A stretch of DNA of 64,000 nucleotides, from positions 78,943 to 142,942 of the forward strand of contig JBJORF010000001.1 of assembly GCA_046049545.1 (NCBI GenBank). Direction: 5' to 3'. The translations under genes were made by a program, and so were the position numbers. Of this stretch, positions 34,607-42,462 are shown one piece after another (position 1 is the stretch's first letter; each line of letters starts with the position of its first letter). This DNA is from Romeriopsis sp046049545 (GTDB taxonomy: Bacteria; Cyanobacteriota; Cyanobacteriia; Leptolyngbyales; Leptolyngbyaceae). The notes under the pieces are model-generated. The model did no database searches and was not told where the DNA came from. It worked only from the letters and a program-made list of their open reading frames with translations.

Positions 34607-35278
34607 CGAGGCCCTCCGGTGGTCATGTCTTAGTTCCTATTGTGGCGCATGACTCCGCTACTGGACGAAGAAGAGAACCCATACATACCAAGGCAGATTG
34701 CCGAATACCGATTGCTGCGTACCGAATTGTGATGGATTGCGTTTTATGCAGAGTGAAAAAATGCTTGACTTTGCCTGAAAACATGGTATGTATAGTGTCA
34801 ATGGAAACGTCGCATACTATATGTAGCGTATGTAGCCATTCGTTTTCCGGCGTGCAATCTACTCAATTGTGTTGGTTGTATTGTGTCTGCCTTGTTCGTG
34901 TTTCGGCTAATTTCGAGTCCTCTGAGAGGTGTAGACTGCACGACCTGCCCTAGGGCAGAAACCGTTCTCTTAACTCGAACGCTTTTCCTTAATCATATCG
35001 TTGCGCCCGCAATGATGTCGTTAATTCTACTTAATTTTGAACGCGGTTAGTCAAGATAGCATCCTTGTTCCCTTGGCTGGCGACCGGATAAACACGGAAA
35101 TTCAAGGGAAAACCAACGGAAAACTCCCATAGAAAAGAAAAATTAATCGATCGAGGCAAATTACGTGAGTAATCTGATTAATTTTCTACGTATGCGATGT
35201 GTAATTTGTTGCCAGCGTGCGTTAGATTTGGAGTCAAATTTTGCCTGAAGTACTGAAAAATCGTGGTGTGAAGTACCA
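34607..35278. other. Long divergent regulatory region upstream of the sigma factor
   Basis: This 672-bp spacer separates the leftward envelope cluster and the rightward sigma-factor gene. Open frames in it have no family resemblance and an odd Cys-rich composition, so I reject them. It is A/T-rich, includes a promoter-like element near 34765-34796 and a small inverted repeat near 34811-34832, and is followed by a leader of up to about 480 nt before the sigma ATG. No tRNA or classical riboswitch was recognised. Confidence 0.55.
34765..34796 (+). promoter_or_regulatory. Sigma-70-type promoter candidate
   Basis: TTGACT at 34765-34770 is followed after 16 nt by TATGTA (34787-34792) and, overlapping it, TATAGT at 34791-34796 (20-nt spacing). 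The first pairing gives the better spacing. Just downstream, CATAC...GTATG (about 34813-34832) forms a small inverted repeat that could be an operator. Assignment to the sigma-factor gene, about 480 bp away, is inference. Confidence 0.45.
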
Positions 35279-36319
35279 ATGAAAACCAAAACCCCCAAGG
35301 TAGAAAAGTCGGCTAAGTTGTCACAAGCAACTCAGTCGCAGCCGTCCGTTAAATCGCAGCCGGAGTTGGAAGAAGAGTTTGATGCCTCCATGGCGGCGGA
35401 TGACATGGAGCCGTTGAGTGATGAAGATTTAAGCCCGGAAGCATTGGCGAAGGTGATTCCCAAGGGGTCGAGCGATTATCTCGGGCTGTCTGACGACTCG
35501 GTTGGGATGTTCCTGCGGGAGATGGCACGCTATCCGCTTTTGACCCAGGCCGAGGAGATTGAGTTAGCCCGCGAAATTGCGAAGGGCGGGGCGGATGGTG
35601 AGCGGGCGAAGCGAAAGTTAGTGCGTGCGAACCTCCGATTGGTTGTGTCGATCGCGAAAAAGTATCTGAACCGAGGGGTGCCGTTCCTGGATCTAATTCA
35701 GGAAGGCTCGATGGGGCTAATGCGGGCAGCCGAAAAGTTTGATTATGAGCGGGGTTACAAGTTTTCGACCTATGCCTATTGGTGGATTCGGCAGGGCATT
35801 ACGCGGGCGATCGCATCCCAGTCGCGAACGGTACGTCTGCCTGTGCATATGGTGGAAAAGCTGAACCAAGTGCGCAAGATTCGTCAGTCCTTGTCCCAGG
35901 AGCTCGGTCGTAAGCCGACTAAGCAGGAGCTAGCGGCGGCGCTGGATATGGAAGAGGATAAGCTCGATCAAGTCCTCGATGTGAGCCAGCGGACGCTGTC
36001 GCTCCATGCTTGGGTGGGTAAGGATGAAGACACGGAGCTGATGCAGCTGATTGAGGATGCGGATCACATCGGGCCGACGGACAGTTTGGATCGTCGCCTG
36101 CTGGTCGATCGGTTGAACTCTGTGCTCGATCACCTGAGCGATCGGGAACGAGAAATCATCCGTTTGCGCTACGGGTTAACCGATGGCCAACACTATACGC
36201 TGACAGAAATCGGCAAAATTTACGACTTGTCTCGTGAGCGCGTCCGTCAGATTCAAGCCAAAGCGATGCGAAAGCTCCGTCATCCCCGTCGTCAAGCGCT
36301 CTTGAAGGACTGGGTTTAG
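35279..36319 (+). CDS. Group 2 sigma-70 RNA polymerase sigma factor
   Basis: This 346-residue protein is a sigma-70 factor of the RpoD/SigA-related class. Region 1.2 is DSVGMFLREMARYPLLTQAE. Region 2 has RKLVRANLRLVVSIAKKYLN, FLDLIQEGSMGLMRAAEKFD and the -10 recognition segment YKFSTYAYWWIRQGITRAI. Region 3 begins RLPVHMVEKLNQVRK. Region 4 has the HTH TLTEIGKIYDLSRERVRQIQ and a C-terminus KLRHPRRQALLKDW. Its short N-terminus and moderate size suggest a non-essential group 2 factor (SigB/C/D/E type) used for stress, nitrogen or stationary-phase responses. Which one cannot be fixed by eye. Start ATG 35279; strong terminator downstream. Confidence 0.93.
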   Translation: MKTKTPKVEKSAKLSQATQSQPSVKSQPELEEEFDASMAADDMEPLSDEDLSPEALAKVIPKGSSDYLGLSDDSVGMFLREMARYPLLTQAEEIELAREIAKGGADGERAKRKLVRANLRLVVSIAKKYLNRGVPFLDLIQEGSMGLMRAAEKFDYERGYKFSTYAYWWIRQGITRAIASQSRTVRLPVHMVEKLNQVRKIRQSLSQELGRKPTKQELAAALDMEEDKLDQVLDVSQRTLSLHAWVGKDEDTELMQLIEDADHIGPTDSLDRRLLVDRLNSVLDHLSDREREIIRLRYGLTDGQHYTLTEIGKIYDLSRERVRQIQAKAMRKLRHPRRQALLKDWV

Positions 36320-36398
36320 GAACAGGCTGAGTCCGATTGAGCGGCCTGTATCGATTGCTCAATCTGGTTCCAATGACGATTTTCAGTACGAATCATCC

Positions 36399-36434
36399 AC
36401 GCGATCGCGGAAATTTTCCACGATCGCGTTTTTT
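36399..36434 (+). terminator. Rho-independent terminator of the sigma-factor gene
   Basis: A perfect 9-bp stem ACGCGATCG / CGATCGCGT with a 13-nt loop is followed by a run of T. It lies about 80 bp after the sigma stop. The remaining ~240 bp to the response-regulator start hold no gene and presumably its promoter. Confidence 0.85.
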
Positions 36435-36674
36435 GTGATGAATGACACGCTGGCTAAGAATCAATTAAGAGCGGGCTAAAATTGGTGAAACGACTGCCTT
36501 ATAAGGGTTTTCCGGTGCCGGATCGGTGAAATCGGATCCAAAGATGATATTTTTTGCACGTAGATTTACGTATTTCTGCCCTAGTGTCCGATCGAGTTAA
36601 TCCTTACGGTAGAAGACGATTGATATTTTGATTGCATAAACTGGGTGCTATCGTCCAGCAGCGCTACCACTGCA

Positions 36675-37082
36675 ATGATTTTTTTAGAGCAATCCGTGCT
36701 ACGAGTTTTAGTCGCTGATGACCACGAATTGACCCGCTTTTCCTTGAAAGCGGCGTTGCGCAACCAGCCGGGAATCGAGCTGGTTGGGCTTGCTGTGAAT
36801 GGCTTTGAGGCCGTTCAGATGGTTCAACAGCATCGCCCGGATGTGGTGATTCTGGATTTGCAGATGCCAGTGATGGATGGCATGAGCGCTGCCAGTGAGA
36901 TTAAGCGTCATGTGCCGCAGGTGCAAATTCTGGCTTATTCTTCGTTGGAGGATCCCAAAGTGGAGCCGCTACTGCGGGAAGCAACCATTACGGAAATTTG
37001 TCACAAGGATACGCCAACGGCAGATTTGATCGCGAAGGTACGTCAAATGGGTCTGCCGTTGGTGGAATATCCGGTGTTTTAG
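36675..37082 (+). CDS. Receiver-only response regulator
   Basis: This 135-residue protein consists almost wholly of a CheY-like receiver domain. Acidic pocket Asp15-Asp16 lies in VLVADDHELTRF, the phosphorylation site Asp61 in VVILDLQMPVMDGM, the conserved Ser at about 89-90 in LAYSSLED, and Lys111 in ICHKD. NarL/FixJ-type receivers look like this, but no LuxR HTH output domain follows. It must act through protein contacts, or be a truncated regulator. I chose the ATG at 36675, since residues before it (from a TTG at 36645) are not domain-like. No histidine kinase is adjacent, so the partner is unknown. Confidence 0.88.
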   Translation: MIFLEQSVLRVLVADDHELTRFSLKAALRNQPGIELVGLAVNGFEAVQMVQQHRPDVVILDLQMPVMDGMSAASEIKRHVPQVQILAYSSLEDPKVEPLLREATITEICHKDTPTADLIAKVRQMGLPLVEYPVF

Positions 37083-37113
37083 GTACCTCTCGAACTCATC
37101 TCAAGCGGTTCAA

Positions 37114-37518
37114 TTACATCGAAACGGGCCCGATCGTTAGTTTGTAAGCCGCTGGGGTGGCGCTGCGACTCCCAACGAAAATATCGTAGGTGCCGCTGTT
37201 CCAGCGGCCAGGAATGGCAACTTTACCTTTGGAAACGGGGTCAGCTTGCACACAATAGCGTTGGTTGTTGCTACCGACGATCAACAGGGTTGCGTCGTTC
37301 GCACCTTCCAAGGCAAAGTTCAAGTTGGTGGCCCGATCGAGTTTGATTTGGTGGTTGGCTGCCTTGGCGATCGCTCCGGCACAGGCTTTATCCTGTACTG
37401 GGCCGCTGGAAGTGCCTTCCAAGGTCGTGGTTTGGTTCCCATTAATGGCCATCTGGGCGGTGGCTGTCCCCGCTACGGCCAAGCTGAGTCCGAGCATTAG
37501 AGCGGCGATAGTCTTCAT
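37114..37518 (-). CDS. Small exported protein, function unknown
   Basis: This 134-residue protein has a classical signal peptide, MKTIAALMLGLSLAVAGTAT with AxA-type cleavage near AQ. The mature ~112 residues contain two Cys (DKACAGAI and NQRYCVQADP) that may form a disulfide. The C-terminal stretch VAIPGRWNSGTYDIFVGSRS, then AYKLTIGPVSM, looks like a beta-sandwich pre-peptidase-type domain. Likely periplasmic or secreted. It is convergent with the response-regulator gene (31-bp gap between stops). No family name can be given. Confidence 0.65.
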   Translation of the reverse strand: MKTIAALMLGLSLAVAGTATAQMAINGNQTTTLEGTSSGPVQDKACAGAIAKAANHQIKLDRATNLNFALEGANDATLLIVGSNNQRYCVQADPVSKGKVAIPGRWNSGTYDIFVGSRSATPAAYKLTIGPVSM

Positions 37519-37623
37519 GATGTGTGCCCTCGCGGCATAGCGATGCGTTCAAAGTGTGCGCATTGGCGCTTCCTTTTAGTATGTCGTACAGACTACAGAA
37601 ATTGTGCCCGAGTGGTCTGTTCC

Positions 37624-39477
37624 CTAACTGGTCGCGTACTCTTCCAACCGCCGGGTGATCTGGGCGAAGCCGTCGGAGCCGATTTGGCGGATGATTTCGG
37701 CCAGTTCTTGGCTGAGTAATTGGTCAAAGCGATCGCCCAGGCGTTGCTTCAGTTGCGTCAAGAGTGCGGCGGGTTGTCGCCAGTCACGCCAGTTGATTTG
37801 GTCAAAGTAATACAGCCCGAGGCAAGCGGCGTAGATTGCGTCGCCGGGGTGGGCAACCTGCTGGCAAGCCTGGGCCATGCTGGTGAAATGGCGGGCCTGG
37901 AGATAGAGATCGCCGCAGGTGTTGCTCGCTTGGAAACCCGTTTGGAGCCATTTTAGGCCCTCGGCGGGATGCCCGATCTGGATACAGAGGTTGGCGAGGG
38001 CGTTAGCGCAAATGCCTTCGCAGCGCTGGTCGCCGATGTCCTGGGCTTTGTCGATGCCGCTCATCAGATATTCCATGGCGGTTTCGTAGCCTTTGATCGG
38101 GGCTTCCATCAGTTGAGCTTGGTGGGCCGAGGCGGCACCCAGATGGGTCAGCGCATTGGCTTCACCCTGGACATCGCCCACTTGTCGCGCCAAGATTAAT
38201 GCCCGTTGGGCTTGTTCGATCGCGATCGAACATTGGCTCTGCATGGTGGCGATGCGGCTGAGGTGATTGAGATTGGCGACCATGCAGACCGTATCGTCTT
38301 GGGACTGGGCGAGATCTAGGGCCTGCTGATGGAGTTTTTCGGCTTCTTGGCATTTACCCGAAAGGATCACGAGACTGCCGACGAGCGTGAGGATGCGGGC
38401 TTTTTCGGTCTGGGCTTCGGGGTGATTTAGGGTGGGACTGAGGTAGCGGAGGGCGTTGCATAGGGTTTTGTTTTCGGGGGTGTGCTGGGCGTTGCCGTAG
38501 AGCGGGAACTGGGGGTGCTGGGTGAAGGTTTGCAACATTTGCCGACCGATCGTCACTGCGCTCTGGCTTAGGGGGGCGCGGGTTTGGCTGTTGAGGCTGG
38601 CACAGCGCCCCAAGCCCTGTCCCAGTTGCACCCAAGTGCTGGCAAAGCCGAGGTAGAGGGCGCTGATCAGTTGCTGGGCGGCGGGTTCGTTGTAGGGCTG
38701 TTGGTGGGCCCAGCGCAGTAGGCCCTGCTGGGCGCGTTGCAGCACGAGGATGAGTTCGAGCCAGTTGCTGAGGTTGATTTGGTCGCTGGTGCTGATCCAG
38801 GCTTCGACGGATTCTTGGCGATGCAGGATATCAAATAGCTGTTGGGTGAGCGGCCCGATCGCTTGGATTGACCATAAAGCCCAAGGACTTTTCGCTTGAT
38901 GGGCGGCTTGACCGGGCGATCGGGGCTGATAGAGCCAGCTAACGAGGTAACGGTCGATGTTTTTCCACGATTGAATGCCCTGCTCGATGCCCTTGGCATA
39001 TTGCCGGAAGCGATCGCGGTTGTCCGGCTGACAGGGGGCGCTGGCGAGGTTACGGGCTAGCTGTTCCAGATGCGGTAGTGGCAAGGCGTTGCTGGCCTTG
39101 GGACTCAGGCTGCTGGTGAGGAGCGCCATCTGCTCCGCTGCATCGGCATTGCTGAGCTGGAAGAGGGTGTGGGCGACAATATCTTGGCTGTTGATTTCGC
39201 GCTGGTAGCGCTGCCATTCGCGCTGGATCGTTTGCAGCGTTTGCAACTGTCGCTGGGCCTGCGCTTGGGCGCGACCATCGCGGCCTGACTCCTGAAGTTG
39301 GGTTTCGATTTGGCGGAGGCGCTGGTCGAGGCATTGGTTGAACAGTGCTTCGGTGGTCGGTTCCAGCTCATCGGCGATGCGGCTGTAGATGTGATCGCCC
39401 GATCGCAGCGTGCCGCGCAGTCCCGTTTGCACGAGGTTGTCAATCAAATGGTCGTAGCGGCTTTGGAGATGGGACAT
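37624..39477 (-). CDS. TPR-repeat protein
   Basis: This 617-residue soluble protein has an N-terminal ~330 residues, rich in Gln/Leu helices, matching no family I know. It includes a coiled-coil-like stretch (RLRQIETQLQESGRDGRAQA). The C-terminal half contains four or five tetratricopeptide-like repeats (about 350-560), for example AEKLHQQALDLAQSQDDTVC, AIEQAQRALILARQVGDVQG and CANALANLCIQIGHPAEGLK. Such proteins scaffold other proteins; no partner can be named. The ATG at 39477 lies just after a spacer packed with short repeats. Confidence 0.75.
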   Translation of the reverse strand: MSHLQSRYDHLIDNLVQTGLRGTLRSGDHIYSRIADELEPTTEALFNQCLDQRLRQIETQLQESGRDGRAQAQAQRQLQTLQTIQREWQRYQREINSQDIVAHTLFQLSNADAAEQMALLTSSLSPKASNALPLPHLEQLARNLASAPCQPDNRDRFRQYAKGIEQGIQSWKNIDRYLVSWLYQPRSPGQAAHQAKSPWALWSIQAIGPLTQQLFDILHRQESVEAWISTSDQINLSNWLELILVLQRAQQGLLRWAHQQPYNEPAAQQLISALYLGFASTWVQLGQGLGRCASLNSQTRAPLSQSAVTIGRQMLQTFTQHPQFPLYGNAQHTPENKTLCNALRYLSPTLNHPEAQTEKARILTLVGSLVILSGKCQEAEKLHQQALDLAQSQDDTVCMVANLNHLSRIATMQSQCSIAIEQAQRALILARQVGDVQGEANALTHLGAASAHQAQLMEAPIKGYETAMEYLMSGIDKAQDIGDQRCEGICANALANLCIQIGHPAEGLKWLQTGFQASNTCGDLYLQARHFTSMAQACQQVAHPGDAIYAACLGLYYFDQINWRDWRQPAALLTQLKQRLGDRFDQLLSQELAEIIRQIGSDGFAQITRRLEEYATS

Positions 39478-39855
39478 ACATCAGGCAACAGGTGGGAACG
39501 CGGACCAAGGGCAACGCTTAATCTGGCAACGCTTAATCTGGTGATGCTTAATCTAAAGGTGTTAAGCAATTCCACTGAGTGTAACTTGTCAATTGGCCCC
39601 GAGACTTCCGCCGAATGACAGGTTTTCTCAGCGTAATGGCGGAGGGCTTCGGCGTGGCTCAGCCCTCCAAGGTGGTCGATGGTGGAGCCGGGCTTCGGCG
39701 TGGCTCAGCCATCAGTTCTGGGAATCTTGTTTCGAAAATCTTGTTTCGAGAAGTCACGATCACCCAGTGGGTTGAGCGTCAGCCGAAACCCACGGCGCTC
39801 AGTGCGAGACAACACCGATCGCCCAGTGCGTTGAGCAACCGCCGAAACCCACGGT
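39478..39855. repeat. Repeat-dense 378-bp spacer (four repeat types)
   Basis: This spacer lies between the TPR gene and nadK. (1) A 15-bp unit GGCAACGCTTAATCT is in tandem at 39510-39524 and 39525-39539, with a diverged copy at 39540-39554. (2) A 20-bp unit GGCTTCGGCGTGGCTCAGCC is at 39645-39664 and 39691-39710. (3) A 14-bp unit AATCTTGTTTCGAR is in tandem at 39723-39736 and 39737-39750. (4) A 39-bp unit is at 39757-39795 and 39816-39854 with about five differences; its left copy has a 7-bp stem GTGGGTT/AACCCAC, and the right copy ends one base before the nadK stop. No gene was seen. Confidence 0.88.
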
Positions 39856-40770
39856 TTAATTACGATTGTCGTTGCTGTAGCGGATGCGGCTCCCGGCCCA
39901 TTGGAGCTTTTCGCGCAAGGTTTGGTAGTAGGAATAGTCTTCGCGCAGGATGATGAACTGGGCATCGCAGTCGGCGGTGCGGATGTCCACCCGCTGTCCG
40001 GGCCAAATTGGTGTGGCGAGCACGCCGTCCATCCAGAGTTTGGTATTGACATCGCGATCCATCAATGGCCAAACGCTGACCACACATCCCGGCGGGAGCA
40101 CGATCGGGCGACTGGACAAACTCAAGGGACAGATCGGCGTGACAATGATCGCTTCCATACCGGGATGAACGATCGGCCCATTGGCCGCGACGGTGTAGCA
40201 AGTTGATCCGGTGGGCGTTGCAATCAGCAAACCATCGCCCTGATATTGGTCCACCACTGCGCCGTCGATTTCCATTTCCAGGATTGAAGTCAACATGCGA
40301 TCGGCGGCAGCGGGCTTGACGCACATTTCATTCAATGCCAGGTAGCGATCGCTGGCGGGTTCCAGATTCGTGCGGTGGCCTTCGTAGAGCGTCGCCTGGA
40401 GCATCATCCGGCGCTGCACCGCGTAGCGATCGGTGCTGAGTCGTTCCCAGAGGACTTCGCCGTTCAAGGCCTCGGGGGATTCGGCTAAAAATCCTAAATG
40501 CCCGCCAATGTTCAAGGCCAGAATCGGTACGCCAGCGGGGGCTAAATGTCTTGCGGCGGCCAGGGCGGTGCCATCGCCGCCCACGATGATGGCTAGATCG
40601 ATCGGGTCATCGGCAATCAGGAATACCGGGTAGGGATTATCATGCGGGCCAGCAGCTCCCATCAGCACAGTCACACCATGCTGTTCCAAGACCTGGGCAC
40701 ATTGGCCTGCCCAGCGCTGACTCACCGCTTCGTTGGCCTTGTAGGCAATGATGACTTGCTTCAGCTGCAT
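39856..40770 (-). CDS. nadK: NAD(+) kinase
   Basis: NadK phosphorylates NAD(+) to NADP(+) using ATP or polyphosphate. The 304-residue protein has the two-domain family fold. The ATP/NAD motif IIVGGDGTALAAARHL is at about 78-93, LALNIGGHLGFLAE follows, and the NAD-binding LLIATPTGSTCYTVAANGPIV lies in the second domain, with ICPLSLSSRPIVLP after it. Cyanobacteria usually have two NADK paralogues; this length fits either. The start is the ATG at 40770. It follows ndhE by 24 bp on the same strand, so it may be the last gene of the ndh operon. That would link NADP supply to NDH-1 expression. Confidence 0.93.
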   Translation of the reverse strand: MQLKQVIIAYKANEAVSQRWAGQCAQVLEQHGVTVLMGAAGPHDNPYPVFLIADDPIDLAIIVGGDGTALAAARHLAPAGVPILALNIGGHLGFLAESPEALNGEVLWERLSTDRYAVQRRMMLQATLYEGHRTNLEPASDRYLALNEMCVKPAAADRMLTSILEMEIDGAVVDQYQGDGLLIATPTGSTCYTVAANGPIVHPGMEAIIVTPICPLSLSSRPIVLPPGCVVSVWPLMDRDVNTKLWMDGVLATPIWPGQRVDIRTADCDAQFIILREDYSYYQTLREKLQWAGSRIRYSNDNRN

Positions 40771-40794
40771 GGGTTCAGACTGACTGGACGGGAG

Positions 40795-41103
40795 CTACCA
40801 CTTCAGCAGATTAAACTGTTCCATGTCGATCGTATCGCGGTTGCGGTAGATCGACAGGACGATCGCCAGACCCACGGCAGCTTCAGCGGCGGCGATCGCG
40901 ATCACAAATGTCGTGAACACCTGACCTTTAATCCCTTGAGGGTCGAGGTAGTTAGCGAAAGCGACCAGGTTCAAGTTGACGGCGTTTAGCATTAGCTCGA
41001 TCGACATGAGCACGCGCACGGCGTTGCGGCTAGTGACCAAGCCATAGATGCCAATGCAGAAGAGCGCGGCGGCGATCAAGAGAAAGTATTGCAGTTGCAG
41101 CAT
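40795..41103 (-). CDS. ndhE: NDH-1 subunit 4L (NuoK homologue)
   Basis: NdhE is a small membrane subunit of the type I NAD(P)H dehydrogenase complex, which in cyanobacteria takes electrons from ferredoxin into plastoquinone and pumps protons. The 102-residue protein has three hydrophobic helices and the NuoK Glu residues in VLMSIELMLNAVNLNL and IAAAEAAVGLAI. The start is the ATG at 41103 (MLQLQYFLLIAA), which gives the usual family length; an upstream TTG would add eight residues. The ndhG stop is 30 bp away on the same strand. Confidence 0.94.
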   Translation of the reverse strand: MLQLQYFLLIAAALFCIGIYGLVTSRNAVRVLMSIELMLNAVNLNLVAFANYLDPQGIKGQVFTTFVIAIAAAEAAVGLAIVLSIYRNRDTIDMEQFNLLKW

Positions 41104-41133
41104 GGGAAAAGTTGCTTGGGGAATCAAAGACAG

Positions 41134-41745
41134 TTAGGAATTCGTAGAATTGTTGCTCGAACCCACCAATTCACGGGGGCGCTCCGGCAGCATCAGCGCT
41201 TCATCTTCACCCTTCGGCGAACGAATTTCCGGGATGAATTCGCGGCGGGCCAGAACGATCGCGCCAATCAAGGCGACTAGCAGCAGTACCGATGCGATTT
41301 CAAACGGCAGCAAGAAATCCGTGAAGAAGTGAATCCCGATTTTAACGATCGCCCCATCTCCGGCGGGCGTTTCGCTAGAAATCGCCCAGGGTGTGCGCAG
41401 CACCATCGTACTGAGCAAGGCCATAATCCCGCCGCAGACAACCGCAGAAGCGAGTTTTCGCACAGCGGCACCTTTGATCGCCACGAAATCTTCACGCTTG
41501 TTCACGAGCATAATCGCAAACAAAATCAGGACATTGACTGCGCCGACGTAGACCAAAACCTGCGCGGTGGCGACGAAATCGGCATTGAGCAGGATATACA
41601 GCCCCGCCATGCTGACAAACACCCCGGCTAATAAGAAGGCCGAATAGACGATGTTATCGAGTAAAACTACCGCCAATGCGCCCCCGAGCATCATCACTGT
41701 CAAGATGCCAAACGCAACGACCTGAACGCCTTCTGCTAAATTCAC
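41134..41745 (-). CDS. ndhG: NDH-1 subunit 6 (NuoJ homologue)
   Basis: NdhG is a five-helix membrane subunit of the NDH-1 proton-pumping arm. The 203-residue length is typical of the cyanobacterial form. Family features are the opening FGILTVMMLGGALAVVLLDN, the pi-bulge helix region VLVYVGAVNVLILFAIMLVN (with the Y-x-GA-x-N-x-L motif) and a final helix ASVLLLVALIGAIVLARRE. The last ~30 residues are a soluble tail. It sits between ndhI and ndhE in the classical ndhA-I-G-E order. Confidence 0.95.
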   Translation of the reverse strand: MNLAEGVQVVAFGILTVMMLGGALAVVLLDNIVYSAFLLAGVFVSMAGLYILLNADFVATAQVLVYVGAVNVLILFAIMLVNKREDFVAIKGAAVRKLASAVVCGGIMALLSTMVLRTPWAISSETPAGDGAIVKIGIHFFTDFLLPFEIASVLLLVALIGAIVLARREFIPEIRSPKGEDEALMLPERPRELVGSSNNSTNS

Positions 41746-41779
41746 TAATCCACTCCTACTTCACTGCTTAAGTCGATCG

Positions 41780-41822
41780 GGCGCTGATTGCCGCGCCGCT
41801 GATTGCTGCGCCGCTGACTTCC
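41780..41822. repeat. 15-bp tandem repeat in the ndhI-ndhG spacer
   Basis: Unit GCGCCGCTGATTGCT occurs at 41793-41807, a diverged copy GCGCCGCTGACTTCC at 41808-41822, and a partial copy before it (from about 41781). The repeat abuts the ndhI stop (41824). It lies inside the operon transcript, so it lengthens the intercistronic gap. Confidence 0.8.
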
Positions 41823-41823
41823 T

Positions 41824-42426
41824 CTATTCTTCTGTCTTCGCTGCCTTGGCGCTGGCATCCACGATTTCCTGGGGCAATTTCCCCGCGCGCCGCGATCCAG
41901 CGGGCAACTCATGCGGATCCATCACACCCTTCGGTAGATAGGCCAACTGCTTCATCGGCGTGACCATTGGGTCGTTCGTGACCTTGTAGGGCAAGCGACC
42001 GAGGGCTACATTATCGTAGTTCAACTCATGCCGCTCATAGACTGCCAGCTCATATTCTTCGGTCATCGAAAGGCAGTTGGTGGGGCAATACTCGACACAG
42101 TTGCCGCAGAAAATGCAAACGCCAAAGTCGATGCTGTAGTTGCGGAGGACTTTTTTCTTCGTGGCTTTATCGAAGGTCCAATCCACCACAGGGAGGTTGA
42201 TCGGACAAACGCGCACGCATACCTCGCAGGCAATGCACTTATCGAATTCGTAATGAATTCGCCCCCGAAAACGCTCTGAGGGAATCAGTTTTTCGTAGGG
42301 ATATTGGACGGTGACTGGACGGCGACGCATGTGGTCAAAGGTGACTGAAAGACCCTGCCCAATGTACTTGGCGGCCTGAACTGCCTCTTTACCGTAGTCG
42401 GTGACTTGCTTCAAAAAGTTCATCAT
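41824..42426 (-). CDS. ndhI: NDH-1 iron-sulfur subunit I
   Basis: NdhI carries two [4Fe-4S] clusters at the junction of the peripheral and membrane arms of NDH-1 and passes electrons to the quinone site. The 200-residue protein has both cluster motifs, CIACEVCVRVCPINLP and CIFCGNCVEYCPTNCL, separated by about 40 residues. The N-terminal YGKEAVQAAKYIGQGLSVTF contacts the membrane arm. The C-terminal extension (KLPQEIVDASAKAAKTEE) is ordinary for cyanobacteria. The start is the ATG at 42426, 36 bp after ndhA, consistent with one transcript. Confidence 0.97.
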   Translation of the reverse strand: MMNFLKQVTDYGKEAVQAAKYIGQGLSVTFDHMRRRPVTVQYPYEKLIPSERFRGRIHYEFDKCIACEVCVRVCPINLPVVDWTFDKATKKKVLRNYSIDFGVCIFCGNCVEYCPTNCLSMTEEYELAVYERHELNYDNVALGRLPYKVTNDPMVTPMKQLAYLPKGVMDPHELPAGSRRAGKLPQEIVDASAKAAKTEE

Positions 42427-42462
42427 CGCATTTGACCTTCAAGGGTTAGTTTGCCAAAACAG

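Noticed and set aside
34729..34953. Cys-rich short frame upstream of the sigma-factor gene
   Set aside because: GTG start without ribosome-binding site, overlaps a promoter-like element, no family resemblance; judged chance.
39510..39854. CRISPR array near nadK
   Set aside because: Repeats are of four different types, only 2-3 copies each, without regular unique spacers, and no cas genes are present.
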